This document shows, in pieces, positions 9,760-22,600 of a stretch of 64,000 nt of DNA. The position numbers and the translations under genes are program-made. The stretch's first letter is position 1, and each line of letters opens with the position of its first letter. Origin of the DNA: Sipunculus nudus (lineage: Eukaryota; Annelida; Sipuncula; Golfingiida; Sipunculidae); the NCBI GenBank assembly GCA_026874595.1, contig CM049310.1, positions 4,094,001-4,158,000 on the forward strand, given 5' to 3'. A model generated the notes under the pieces. That model saw only the letters and a list, made by a program, of their open reading frames with translations. It was not told where the DNA came from and ran no database searches.

Positions 9760-11349
9760 TATAAGAAAATGAGTAAACCAGTCCATGCATGGTTGAAAAA
9801 GCATGTAGTAAATTAATATAAACCGACTTCATCAAACATTCTACAATTTCCCCATGAGCTATTCGTCCTGTTTAGGGCCCTATGTAAGAACAGCTTTTAT
9901 AACTGAACTGGTTAAAATGTATAAATATTTTGAGTAGATAAATAATACATGTAAGAGTCACAACAGAGCAAATTTAATGTTTGAAGCCCACCTTGGTCCC
10001 TAGCTATCTCCGGACCTTGACCTCTCCTTCATTCTCGATTGGAACGAAATTCCCCTTACCTGGCATTAGCATAATTGCGGCTTTCCATAGGCTGTTCCCA
10101 ATGAATTAAAAAGAAAGTGTTTCATTTTGACCTGTCTGATAGAATAACGAAAACTTCTTTATGTGCAAACAAGTGTGGAACTTTCCACTGAGATATTCCT
10201 AACACGAAACGCCCCTGACCCTGTTTTTTTATCAACAAAAAATTATACAGTTAAAGCATAGCCCTTAAGATAATGGGCGGGGTTCAAATGTACCCTGCAG
10301 ATAATAGCCCTATACAATGTAAATAACAAGAATCAGCTACCACCTTATAATGTGATAATACTCCACACTGATTATTAAATGTTGTCTTTCATTAATCGCG
10401 ACACTGGCAAGTGTCACAGTCTCAAGTATTTTCTCATGGGGTAGTTATTTTTCATGGGGTAGTTATTTTACATGAGGATGAACAAAATTGCTGTGGCACT
10501 CTAGGAGTGAAACGTTTGTTTTTTATAAACATTTTAAAGATTATCATTGTGGTGGTTTTCACACTGAATCAAATAAAAAGAAAAATTCAATCGGGCGCTT
10601 TGCAAGTGTCAGACTATTCCGTTTCTTATTTGCCAACTTCGCAGGAACCAATTCACCGAATTTCGTGTCCCACTTTAATTCGGGGGGTCAGTACAGAAAG
10701 ATCAGCCGAGTGAAGTTGGTCCACCTTATTACCTATCACATCCTTCTGTCATACGTGGCATATCGTGGGAAATCCAAGATGGCAGGGAATTCTATAATAT
10801 TAAAGAGCTTCGGTCATTTTTGAAACATGAAATATATCGATAGATCACACGAAAACGCAGACAATAGTATCAAATAACAGCTTGTATGGAGAGATGTGTT
10901 GCAACATCATGGCAATTAAATGGTCATGTTATTAAAAAAGTACACTTTGGTATGAAACAACGACATGGAATCTTGCTGGGTTTACACTGGTAAGGGGTCG
11001 TCCAACACTACGATCTCCGGTGATTGTATAAGATGGCCGCAGCAACCTTAGGAAACATAGGCCGAGTAGCTTGTAAAAACGTAGAAATAAACTGCAACGT
11101 GTGAGGTCTGCTTTATCGCATGTCTGTACACGGTTTATTTGTTAGAACACCATAACAAACCTACGAAGATCTGCTCTAGTATGTAAGCAGATCACGGGTC
11201 GATGTGTAACACGTACTTAGGATGTAAAATAATGACGTGATGGTTCAGGCTTGCTCCGTGTCAAAGACATAAATTAATTCTAAATATTTACATTGTTATC
11301 TAATAACATTCTAGCAAGTAATAAAATCAGATCACGTGATTCCAAATGT
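9760..11349. other. Intergenic, no gene seen
   Basis: Short overlapping frames at 10411-10823 have no recognisable domain, no splice context and no codon pattern that stands out. Confidence 0.4.
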
Positions 11350-11563
11350 CAGAAGTGGATTCAGAGTGGGGAGGGATGGGAGGGGGGTCGGCCCCCCCCC
11401 CCTTTTTTTTTTTTCATTCGCTGCAACCATTTTTGATTGATTCCAGACCAATATTTGCGAACCTGGACTCCCCTTTACTGGACCCGGGGGCCTCTTTTTA
11501 GGCTTTATCATTAGTCCGCCTGGGTTAGACCCCTCCTTTTCCTAAATCCTGGATCCGCCCCTG
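11350..11563. mobile_element. hAT-like non-autonomous element (MITE)
   Basis: The 5' end (CAGAAGTGGATTCAGA) and the reverse complement of the 3' end (CAGGGGCGGATCCAGG) form imperfect terminal inverted repeats of the CAGGGGCGGATCCAG type common at hAT element ends in animals. The inside has long C and T homopolymers and no coding capacity. A clean 8-bp target duplication is not visible, so the copy is old. Confidence 0.5.
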
Positions 11564-12200
11564 CATTGTACTTACCTTAGCTAGAAAGACAGTCAGGGGA
11601 GGCCAGACCTCAGACCGGGAGCTGAGGTGGGAAGACGTACAGGTAGGACTTGGAAACTTTAAAGTTATCACCTTCTTTATACATGATCGATTCCTCAAAT
11701 GATGTTGTATGTATCTTTTATGTGAAGTCGGATGTGTTATCCCAAACCTTGTACACAGCAGATTTTCCATCCACCATATGTGTAGTCTGTTTATTATATC
11801 AAATAAATTGATAACACTACAAAAATGACAATTCTTTTTACCATGGTGCTTTAAGATGAATAAAATGCGCTAGATAATTTTACCTTTTTAAAAAGTATAC
11901 CAAAGTCCACTAAGGGCGCTGCGATCGATTTGTAGCCGATTTTCTGAACATTTCCTGACTTTGCCGGGTAAGCCTTTAGCAAACTCCCCTTTTTTCAAAA
12001 TGCTTGAATATGAACTATTATCACTGAGCTTTTCTTACCCTATGTTCGGTTCGGCAAATCGTCATTCCGAATTTAATTTACTGCGTGGTCGTCAGTTGAT
12101 TTTGACCGACGTTGACCAATCTTATACATGCAGCGTTACTGTCATTGTACTTTCAACAAAGTTGTAGTTATAGGTCCGTTGACATGAAATATTGATCTCC

Positions 12201-12349
12201 GGTCAGAATAAGGCCCGACTGGTCCCGAGCTTTGTCAGTAAAGAAATACATGTATATTTGGCTCATCTGACGGCTCAGCCAAATAATTAAATAATTTGAC
12301 TAATGAGTGATATTATCTACTGACCAAAGCTCGGCTTGAATACCTGACC
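12201..12349. mobile_element. Foldback (MITE-like) element
   Basis: The left arm from GGTCAG (12201) through CCGAGCTTTG-TCAGTA (12234-12250) is inverted at 12319-12349 as TACTGACCAAAGCTCGG...CTGACC. The centre contains a further small inverted repeat, ATTTGGCT...AGCCAAAT, at about 12257-12286. Confidence 0.45.
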
Positions 12350-12359
12350 GACGTCTTGT

Positions 12360-14916
12360 GCTGCCTCGCTGGTCTCAAGAAATGGACTGAAAACTGACGA
12401 CACAATGGAGGCTGATTCTGTTCAATGAAAGATCAATATTTTGTTATTTTAAATAATTCTCAAAAACGTTAATAATACTAAAAAAACATCAGTCCCTTAA
12501 CTTTCGGATGTGTTTCATTTTTTAATAGGATCCATTTTCAATATTTTCTCATACATATTTGTTCATTTCACATAATAGGGTTCTATAATCAGAGCACCAT
12601 CCATTGATGTTTTGGTTTCCTGAAAGCCCCTCCATTAACGCTTGCGCGAGAATACAAATAAAAAAATGAAAAATGTATTAACTGACACGACAGAAACGAT
12701 GTGAGCATCTATGCAAGAGTTTTCCCGTTCTAAATTACATATTAATGTCTAAATATTTAAAAATCAATTTTTCATCTGTAAAGAATATATACTTTGTTTG
12801 TGTTTCACAAAATTAGGACTGTATCAATATACCGATATATCGGTACGACGATACGGTTACCGATAGGCTGTGCATACTGCATTGGTATTATAAAGGAACG
12901 AAACAATGGCAGCTAACAAATGAAGATACAAGTCCAACCTAAACAAGAAAATGTCCAGAGGACTGGATCCCCAGCCATAGAGGAATGAAAGAAACGTGTA
13001 CACACACCGACATACACACACCCTCATAGAATTAACTGAAAACAATAACGGTCCACTTCGTCCAGGTTTAATAAGAGAGTCTAATCTGCTGCCAATACGG
13101 AAAATGACTTATGTGTGAAATATCTTACTTTGCCCTGTAATCGAATCTGAAATTTGACAAAGATACTGCTTGTAGAAAAAAATCACAAAATAAACAAAGA
13201 ATGCAAATAAGCCTAATCAAACGAGGATAACAGTCAAATATACTTGTTCATTAGAAATGGATTTTAATACAACTTTTAAGATACTGCAGTGCATATGTTT
13301 AAAATTAAGTATACAAATTCATAAACAATTCAAACAATTCATCAACCTGCGACCTGTTCATTCTACAAATGTTGCAAAATTAGCAGTTTTACCATGTCAA
13401 GCTTGACAAATGCTCCCTAATGTGAAAAACTAGACCTCTCTCGCGTTTAAATTGATAGAGTTATAAGCATTTATGTGAAATCTCTTTATTCTCTTTTGTC
13501 CAAACAGCCCATCCATGCATTCAAACAAACAAAGTTAGGAAACAAGGGGTATCACTGATGTCATTTATTACAATGACCCAATAACCAGTTGGCAGTGCTT
13601 AAATTAAATGTCAATCATTCAAGGCATACAAATAAACAGGTTCAAGGATTGCCGGAGTGAGAACATTAATATGTACTAGGTAGTTATTGCCATGTACTAT
13701 TAAAGCCTCTCGCTGCCAGTTTAACTTAAAATTCAAGTGAAACAATTATAATGAAAAACACATGACATACTGCTTGGGGGGGGACCAAACTGGCAGCCCC
13801 GGCAAAATAACACTTTAAGTCATAGAAAACAATCAACTTGCTGTTCCGTAGCATGGCGCAAGCGAAAAAACTGCACATGTTGAACCTTCTTTTATACCCG
13901 CTCACAAGGTAAAAGTTTACGGACGCCGGACGGATAGACGGACGGCTTGGGTGACGACAATAGCCTATCATTCTTAGGGCTGACTGCTAAAAATAATTTT
14001 AGGTAAATCTTAAACGATGTTCATACATGCTCTTCCCCAGTTCTGACTCCAAGTCCTACATCACTGGCATAGAATAAACACGGGAAAGACACTTGTCGGA
14101 TATATCGGTCATCTTCGTATCGCCTTTTGGTCATCACATCCCGCAAAATGGCGGACAAAGAACATATAAGTTGTGCTTGGTCGATGATCGTGCGGCGAAG
14201 AATGAAAGAAATACGGAGTAAAATTTAAATATCGGGACGATATGAGACGTTCCTACCAGCTGACGTCATATTCCGATTTCCTATCCCGATGACGATAAAG
14301 GTCGCACGACAAAAATCGGCCTAATATTCTCCAGGTTTAATTTGAAAACTTTTAGGCAGCATGTCTTCTATCAACCGCGTATTTAGTGATTTTTATTTAA
14401 TTCTAACCTTCATAGAAAACATCACAATAATGACATCTACTAAAGATAATTTTGGGGCGGCTTATACATTGACTTTTAATATTGGCTTCATTTCAAAACC
14501 ATATAACATCTAATTTCCGTGGAATATTAAATGTACTTGAAACTTCAGAGGTTACTGTTCGGTATGATATCTACCTCCGACATGAAACGGAGATTTTCAT
14601 TACATAATGGAAAGAGATTAATGTAAAATATTTTGGATTTATCTTCATAAGAACCATGGTCATAGACAATGTCCGCAAATAAATTACGATATTTTTTAAA
14701 GAGGTCATTTTCTTGCATTTCTTATAATTTTGCTTGTGTTTGCCATAGAAATTTACAAGTGATGACAAATTAAATTCAAAGAAAATTTGAGAAACCCAAG
14801 ACGCTCAGGCGTAAATGTTGGGCAGTCACATCTGAGTTTGAAGATTATGTAAAATTAATCTTTTTCCTATTTTATGTAATTATGGTTACAGGTGTCTGTT
14901 TTATTGTGTGCAGGAG
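12360..14916. other. Intergenic, no gene seen
   Basis: Includes a GGACGG-rich fragment at about 13905-13945, probably the tail of the same repeat class as 5177-5322. No coding exon is supported. Confidence 0.4.
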
Positions 14917-15617
14917 TGTTACATGTGTCTGTTGATAATCTGATTCGTTTAGCGCAGGAATAGTTCTATGGGAACCTGGCTTGTTGGGCGCTGGCTCGCG
15001 TGTTGGGACTGAAGCGTAGAGACACAGCGTTCTTTGTTCTAGATGTTTCAGGTCTGTTCATGTGCGTGTGTATTGTTCTTTGGGAATTTTCCATTTCTAG
15101 AATTTTCGGGTGAGAAGCTATAAATTAGGGGCTTTGTTTGGAGCCGGCAGAAAGGAAAATATCAGCGAGCACTAAGAGTGTTACTTTCTCATCAGTTTTG
15201 GGACCTTTTCCGATAATTGCAGTTTTGTCAGATATTCAACGGATTTTATACAGATTTAATACGGACTGTCTCCAGTTTGCCTTTGGATTATTACTATTTA
15301 CGTGGATTATTTATGTTAAAGATTTCTTGTTGAGCTGTGACAGGCGTTGTTTGCCAAAATCAAAGCCTAGGATCCGGACACTCTGTTACTGTACATTTTT
15401 ATTGTAATACTGTGTAATTGTATTGATTTAGTGTAATGTAATGTTAGGATTGTTCTGAGAATAAATTATAAATTATTTGTTTACAAAAAAACACTGACTT
15501 CTTTATTCATTCCCCTAGACATTTTCGCTGCCTAGTTTTACAGAATCTATTTTTTTATCTCCGTAACAAAATTTGTGCTCGTCATTACGTGACCTGTTGT
15601 TATTGGGTTCCGTAACA
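14917..15617 (+). mobile_element. Candidate solo LTR of an LTR retrotransposon
   Basis: The segment starts TGTTAC and ends GTAACA, the short inverted ends with TG...CA typical of LTRs. It contains a TATA-like TATAAATT at about 15119 and an AATAAA at about 15461 in the order U3-R-U5. No gag/pol sequence lies beside it, so it would be a solo LTR. The flanking five bases (AGGAG, TATCA) do not match, which weakens the call. The open frame at 15138-15407 lies inside it and has no recognisable domain. Confidence 0.4.
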
Positions 15618-15660
15618 TATCATATCATTATATGATTAGAAAACGCTTACCCCTGCGTTC

Positions 15661-15663
<3 letters not shown>

Positions 15664-15711
<48 letters not shown>
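15664..15711. repeat. (TA)n microsatellite
   Basis: Uninterrupted TA tract of about 48 bp, just upstream of the probable promoter of the PLAT-TSP1-ShKT gene. Confidence 0.95.
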
Positions 15712-15714
<3 letters not shown>

Positions 15715-15722
15715 CGTGTGGG

Positions 15723-15729
15723 TATAAAA
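15723..15729 (+). promoter_or_regulatory. Probable TATA box of the PLAT-TSP1-ShKT gene
   Basis: TATAAAA lies 90 bases upstream of the start ATG (15819). A start site about 30 bases downstream would give a 5' UTR of roughly 65 nt. Position and match support it; no initiator is obvious. Confidence 0.5.
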
Positions 15730-15818
15730 TTTATTTATAGGTAATTTATATATTACAATAGTTTGCTGCTGGCGTTGAATCCACAAACCATATAGCTGCA
15801 CTTTGCCGCCAATCCAAG

Positions 15819-15897
15819 ATGGCGCTTGGGAAATTTCTCTGCGCATGCGTGTTCGTCGTCCTGTTGACAGGAGGAGAGGCATGGTGGGTGAGCAGAC
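15819..15897 (+). CDS. Exon 1: start codon and signal peptide
   Basis: The ATG is followed by a short basic start (Lys5), a hydrophobic core CACVFVVLL and a small-residue region TGGEA where signal peptidase could cut. It ends before GTGAGT in phase 1. An alternative GTGAGC at 15888 would break the phase with exon 2, so 15898 is preferred. Confidence 0.8.
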
Positions 15898-18800
15898 GTG
15901 AGTTATTTTTATTTTTATTTGGACTAATTCTAGAGCAGCGGAATAGTATATGAAAACCGTTTATCTCTCTAATAAGGGTTGACAATTTTGAGATAAAATA
16001 TTTTCAATAGCGATCAATTTTTGAGGAGGTATTGACACAAATCTGATATTATTGCTTAACATATTTTAACATTTTTATTGTTCAAGCGGGCATTTGTGCC
16101 TGAAAATTTGTGAACATTCATTGATGACGTTCCTGAATCCGGGTCATGTGCCGGATCTACATCTAGTTAATTCTCCATGGACCTTATCTACCTATAAATC
16201 TTGTTACTTCTCCATGGACCTTATCTACCTATAAATCTTGTTACTTCTCCATGGACCTTATCTACCTATAAATCTTGTTACTTCTCCATGGACCTTATCT
16301 ACCTATAAATCTTGTTACTTCTCCATGGACCTTATCTACCTATAAATCTTGTTACTTCTCCATGGACCTTATCTACCTATAAATCTTGTTACTTCTCCAT
16401 GGACCTTATCTACCTATAAATCTTGTTACTTCTCCATGGACCTTATCTACCTATAAATCTTGTTACTTCTCCATGGACCTTATCTACCTATAAATCTTGT
16501 TACTTCTCCATGGACCTTATCTACCTATAAATCTTGTTACTTCTCCATGGACCTTATCTACCTATAAATCTTGTTACTTCTCCATGGACCTTATCTACCT
16601 ATAAATCTTGTTACTTCTCCATGGACCTTATCTACCTATAAATCTTGTTACTTCTCCATGGACCTTATCTACCTATAAATCTTGTTACTTCTCCATGGAC
16701 CTTATCTACCTATAAATCTTGTTACTTCTCCATGGACCTTATCTACCTATAAATCTTGTTACTTCTCCATGGACCTTATCTACCTATAAATCTTGTTACT
16801 TCTCCATGGACCTTATCTACCTATAAATCTTGTTACTTCTCCATGGACCTTATCTACCTATAAATCTTGTTACTTCTCCATGGACCTTATCTACCTATAA
16901 ATCTTGTTACTTCTCCATGGACCTTATCTACCTATAAATCTTGTTACTTCTCCATGGACCTTATCTACCTATAAATCTTGTTACTTCTCCATGGACCTTA
17001 TCTACCTATAAATCTTGTTACTTCTCCATGGACCTTATCTACCTATAAATCTTGTTACTTCTCCATGGACCTTATCTACCTATAAATCTTGTTACTTCTC
17101 CATGGACCTTATCTACCTATAAATCTTGTTACTTCTCCATGGACCTTATCTACCTATAAATCTTGTTACTTCTCCATGGACCTTATCTACCTATAAATCT
17201 TGTTACTTCTCCATGGACCTTATCTACCTATAAATCTTGTTACTTCTCCATGGACCTTATCTACCTATAAATCTTGTTACTTCTCCATGGACCTTATCTA
17301 CCTATAAATCTTGTTACTTCTCCATGGACCTTATCTACCTATAAATCTTGTTACTTCTCCATGGACCTTATCTACCTATAAATCTTGTTACTTCTCCATG
17401 GACCTTATCTACCTATAAATCTTGTTACTTCTCCATGGACCTTATCTACCTATAAATCTTGTTACTTCTCCATGGACCTTATCTACCTATAAATCTTGTT
17501 ACTTCTCCATGGACCTTATCTACCTATAAATCTTGTTACTTCTCCATGGACCTTATCTACCTATAAATCTTGTTACTTCTCCATGGACCTTATCTACCTA
17601 TAAATCTTGTTACTTCTCCATGGACCTTATCTACCTATAAATCTTGTTACTTCTCCATGGACCTTATCTACCTATAAATCTTGTTACTTCTCCATGGACC
17701 TTATCTACCTATAAATCTTGTTACTTCTCCATGGACCTTATCTACCTATAAATCTTGTTACTTCTCCATGGACCTTATCTACCTATAAATCTTGTTACTT
17801 CTCCATGGACCTTATCTACCTATAAATCTTGTTACTTCTCCATGGACCTTATCTACCTATAAATCTTGTTACTTCTCCATGGACCTTATCTACCTATAAA
17901 TCTTGTTACTTCTCCATGGACCTTATCTACCTATAAATCTTGTTACTTCTCCATGGACCTTATCTACCTATAAATCTTGTTACTTCTCCATGGACCTTAT
18001 CTACCTATAAATCTTGTTACTTCTCCATGGACCTTATCTACCTATAAATCTTGTTACTTCTCCATGGACCTTATCTACCTATAAATCTTGTTACTTCTCC
18101 ATGGACCTTATCTACCTATAAATCTTGTTACTTCTCCATGGACCTTATCTACCTATAAATCTTGTTACTTCTCCATGGACCTTATCTACCTATAAATCTT
18201 GTTACTTCTCCATGGACCTTATCTACCTATAAATCTTGTTACTTCTCCATGGACCTTATCTACCTATAAATCTTGTTACTTCTCCATGGACCTTATCTAC
18301 CTATAAATCTTGTTACTTCTCCATGGACCTTATCTACCTATAAATCTTGTTACTTCTCCATGGACCTTATCTACCTATAAATCTTGTTACTTCTCCATGG
18401 ACCTTATCTACCTATAAATCTTGTTACTTCTCCATGGACCTTATCTACCTATAAATCTTGTTACTTCTCCATGGACCTTATCTACCTATAAATCTTGTTA
18501 CTTCTCCATGGACCTTATCTACCTATAAATCTTGTTACTTCTCCATGGACCTTATCTACCTATAAATCTTGTTACTTCTCCATGGACCTTATCTACCTAT
18601 AAATCTTGTTACTTCTCCATGGACCTTATCTACCTATAAATCTTGTTACTTCTCCATGGACCTTATCTACCTATAAATCTAGTTAATTCTTCATGGACCT
18701 TTTCCCGAACTGACCTGAAAATTTTACGAGATTCCGTTAAAGACTGCGCGAGTTAAGTCGTGAACAAACACTGACACATACATTTTAATTGATATAAAAT

Positions 18801-19406
18801 TTAAAAACTTATCTTACAGTGTATGACTGATAATTGGAGTTTGGTTCCTAGATAATGACAAAAAGATTATATTTTTTATAAGATGTTACATCATCTTTAA
18901 CGGTTTTAAAAAGTGCGTTAAGTGGCTGAGGTCTATTTTGTCTTTTCTATCGACAGGAGCACCGTCGCATCCGAAATACAAGGTTTCTGTCAAGGTTGCA
19001 AACGAATGGGGAGCGGGGACAGACGCTGACGTTTACGTGAGGCTGTACGGCGTCTATCGACAGTGTTACAAAGGACTGGACAAATCCTGGCATAATGATT
19101 TCGAAAGGAACTCGTAAGTTCATGATAATTCATTCGCAAAATATTCCCGTCGCGATTTACAAACCACAAAGGAAAATAGAAATCACAGACCTTCCTGAAA
19201 AATCTAATGATGTCTCTGGACCCCTGGATCATGTTCCATCCCTCCATAAGTATTTCTGGGAAATAGGGGCAGTTGACTTTGCATTATTCTCATTACAGAC
19301 AAACAAACAAACGTACGAACGACAAACATAAGAAGAATCAGGTGAAAACGTAACCCCGCTAGCGGTGATAACGACCAGACCAATCTATTTTTTTTTTAAA
19401 GGCAAC

Positions 19407-19461
<55 letters not shown>

Positions 19462-19559
19462 AATAGCCATGCTGGTTCATTGTTTATAGATGGAAATGGT
19501 ATACACAGAAAAGTCTGTTCACTGACGTCAGTGAACCGACTTTTCTGTGTATACCATTT

Positions 19560-19614
<55 letters not shown>

Positions 19615-22600
19615 TTGTTTTTTGTCACACGTGATTTTTTCGGCCATTCATAATTCCCCTCTTGGTGTTTTGGTCTTTTTATTGTTTTTGCCTTGATAGA
19701 TGTTAACTGGTTCAGAAAATTCTATTCTGGCTGATACTAATTGATAGTTAAGCCAATGTGAAATGGTTATGTAATTTGCCATCAGTTGACTAAAGCCAAC
19801 ATCATTTGGATTTCATGATTCGGTTTTGCGAGACTGAAGAATAGCGACTAGACTATTTACAGTTGCATAAAAATATCAACAATATCATAATCTAATTCAT
19901 ATAAAATTTAATATTCATAGGAATATAGAATTGGATAGATTTTTAGCAAAGCTGTGAGCTCATTCGATGGTGTGGCGTCGTCCGTTGTTCGTACGTTAAC
20001 CCATACTATCTCAAAAAAACGGCAGGAGCTACAAACTACAAACTGCAAAAATAGAAAAAAAAACAGTCATCTAAAACATTCTGTCAGATTTAACTTATAT
20101 TTTTCAATCTGCATTGACTTACATTTTATAAGGAAAAATCTAAAAAAAATTGGTAAAAAAATCTTCTTCTCTGAAAATGTCCAGTCAAATTATTCAGTAT
20201 TGCATGGAAATAATACTAGAAATAATCTATCTTAAATCTATTCGATTTTCCAGTTTCCAGTTCGGTGACTTTTGGCCGAATTCCAGGAAACTAAACTTAG
20301 TCATTCAGCCAAAAAGCATACTGGAATAACAGTCTAAGAAACGGTTGGAGCTAAATTCTACGCAAATGTAGATCATATGAATCATTTTTGAAATTGAGGT
20401 ATTGGTAGCGCCACCTGCTTCGATTTTTTTGTACGGGGGTATCGGTCATCAATACATTAACCATAATTTTACAGGAAGGCAGGAGCTAGCAAATTTTATG
20501 CATAAATTAGTCATATGTCAAGTAATGTGGGATTGAGCTATTTGTCGTACTACCTGCATCGACTCATATTTCAAAAAAGCTCCAAAACCTTCGAAAAACT
20601 TCTTTCCGAAATCATTCAGCCAAATTGGTCAATATTTCACAGAAATATTCCCAGAGACAAGCTCTCTCCTATTTGTTCAAAAGGTTTGGGTTCGATAAAT
20701 TTTAGCTGAGTTACAGGAATTCATTTGTCCAAGAGAGCATCTAATACATATAAATGGAATTCGCTTCACCTTTGTCCTCATAATTCACGTTGCCATATCT
20801 CAATTCAAAGATTATTGTCCCCGCAGAGACATAGCCAAATTGAGATTAAATCAATTTTAATTTACTTATAATTTTCCGTTATGACTGACTTGCGCGAACT
20901 GCCTTCGGCAATGACCGGAATGCGTGCATCGTTGTCGCTCAACCTCAAACACACGATTAAGGACAATTGTTCATATGAATAACGCTCGCTTTCAGTGAGG
21001 GATTTAAGCATGTCTGGCTTAACATGTGACCCAGGCTCTCACCTACGTGCGTGGTCAGTAAAAGTGAAAAACACATGTTTCTCGCTTTATGAAATGATGG
21101 GTTCAACCAAGGAGGATTAATGACAAAACCCCATTCAAGGTCCCAATTTCAGGAACAGGGGTGCGGTGAGTTGGGTTGAGATGGTGGCGGTAGTTTCAGG
21201 CCTTCAAATTGAACTGATACGATGATAAAAAAAGGTTGCGGTGGCTGAAAATGGGATACAAATCCTCTGCTTGGAGTCCCATTAGGTCCTCTTCTGCTAC
21301 TTACGAGGTTTGCATAATTCTGTTTCTTTCTTCAAGAACAGTTTCTTAGCAACGTAAATTTTAATTAATCGTTCATGTGTTCCTCAAATCAACCTATTCT
21401 TTAAACTTCCGACGACACAAACCAGTAAAATATCATTGAAAACCTAAATGCACCCGTGTCTCATTTCGGTTCGCAGTGTAAACATCATCACTGACCAGGT
21501 CTTCAAGGTAAACTTAAACATAACGGGGAATGAATTTCCTGCCACGAGCAAAGCAAAGAAATAAATGTAAAAAATATTTGTACATATCTTATTGATACAG
21601 TATCCCAGTGAAAACCTATATATTCTTTTTTCTTTTAGAATGAAAAATGAGCTAAAATTCCATATCTCAGTAAATATATATCGCCAACCCCGGTTAAAAG
21701 CCCGGTATACCGGGTTTATCAGCTAGTACTAACATAAAACTTAGAATGAGAGGAGCTTTCACCACCAAGTTTGGTACAAATGTTGGCCACATGACTCATA
21801 TTTGAAGTTGAGGTTTTTGTTTCGCCACCCACATCGACCTGTTTTAGCCTCTTTCAGCTTCTACATTAATTAAGTTTTATGATGAAACTGTAGAGCCGAA
21901 TGATTCAATTTTTCACAAGAATTATCCTAGGGTAGGTAGGTATAATAATAGACCAAGTTCATTGATTTTTTTTGCATAGTCATAGAACACTGAAGTTGGT
22001 TTGTGGCCTATTAAGCGTATCTAAAACCGAGGTCTGTAATAGTCTTCTTCTGCAAAACTGTTGTTTTAAATTATCTAACAATGCACAAAGACTTATTCTT
22101 AGGTTACCTTTGCTCAAGTTAACTTAAAATGACGTTTGTCTGAATAAATGGACCTTTTAACAATGAAAGGACTACGAAATACTTGGGTAAACAAAGTTAG
22201 TAGAATAACTGTGATAACAGACTGTGTGTATATAAGCAGTGTTGTTCAGGCAACATAAATGAATGGTGTCCCTATTCAACCTATGTGTAAGATTAATACA
22301 TGAATAAAATATATCTGCCACCTACAATCATTGTCGTGTTTGGTACATCCATGCCAGTATTTTAGGAGTGACATTTTTGCTCGGGTTCAATATGTCTAGT
22401 ACTTGCTTTGTTTTGTACATGTTCATGTCACACATTTACTTGAAAAGTAATCAAGTACTTTTCCAATCATGGTAAAGCACGTTACCATGGTAGCATTATA
22501 CCTGATTAATATACCACTGCCCAGGTTTACATTAGGCCTGTAGGTCTTGTTTTAGATATAGCAAAAATTGGTTTGACATAAATTAGTTTATGACAATGTC

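Noticed and set aside
15138-15407. 89-codon open frame with hydrophobic segments
   Set aside because: It lies wholly inside the candidate solo LTR and has no ATG context, domain or splice support.
15628-15882. Ile/Tyr-rich frames across TA tracts (also 8406-8648, 19359-19653, 45848-46054, 46130-46417)
   Set aside because: They are translations of TA microsatellites and have no coding support.
16171-18680. Regular direct repeats resembling a CRISPR array
   Set aside because: There are no spacers: 37-bp units are directly adjacent, the genome is eukaryotic, and no cas genes occur.
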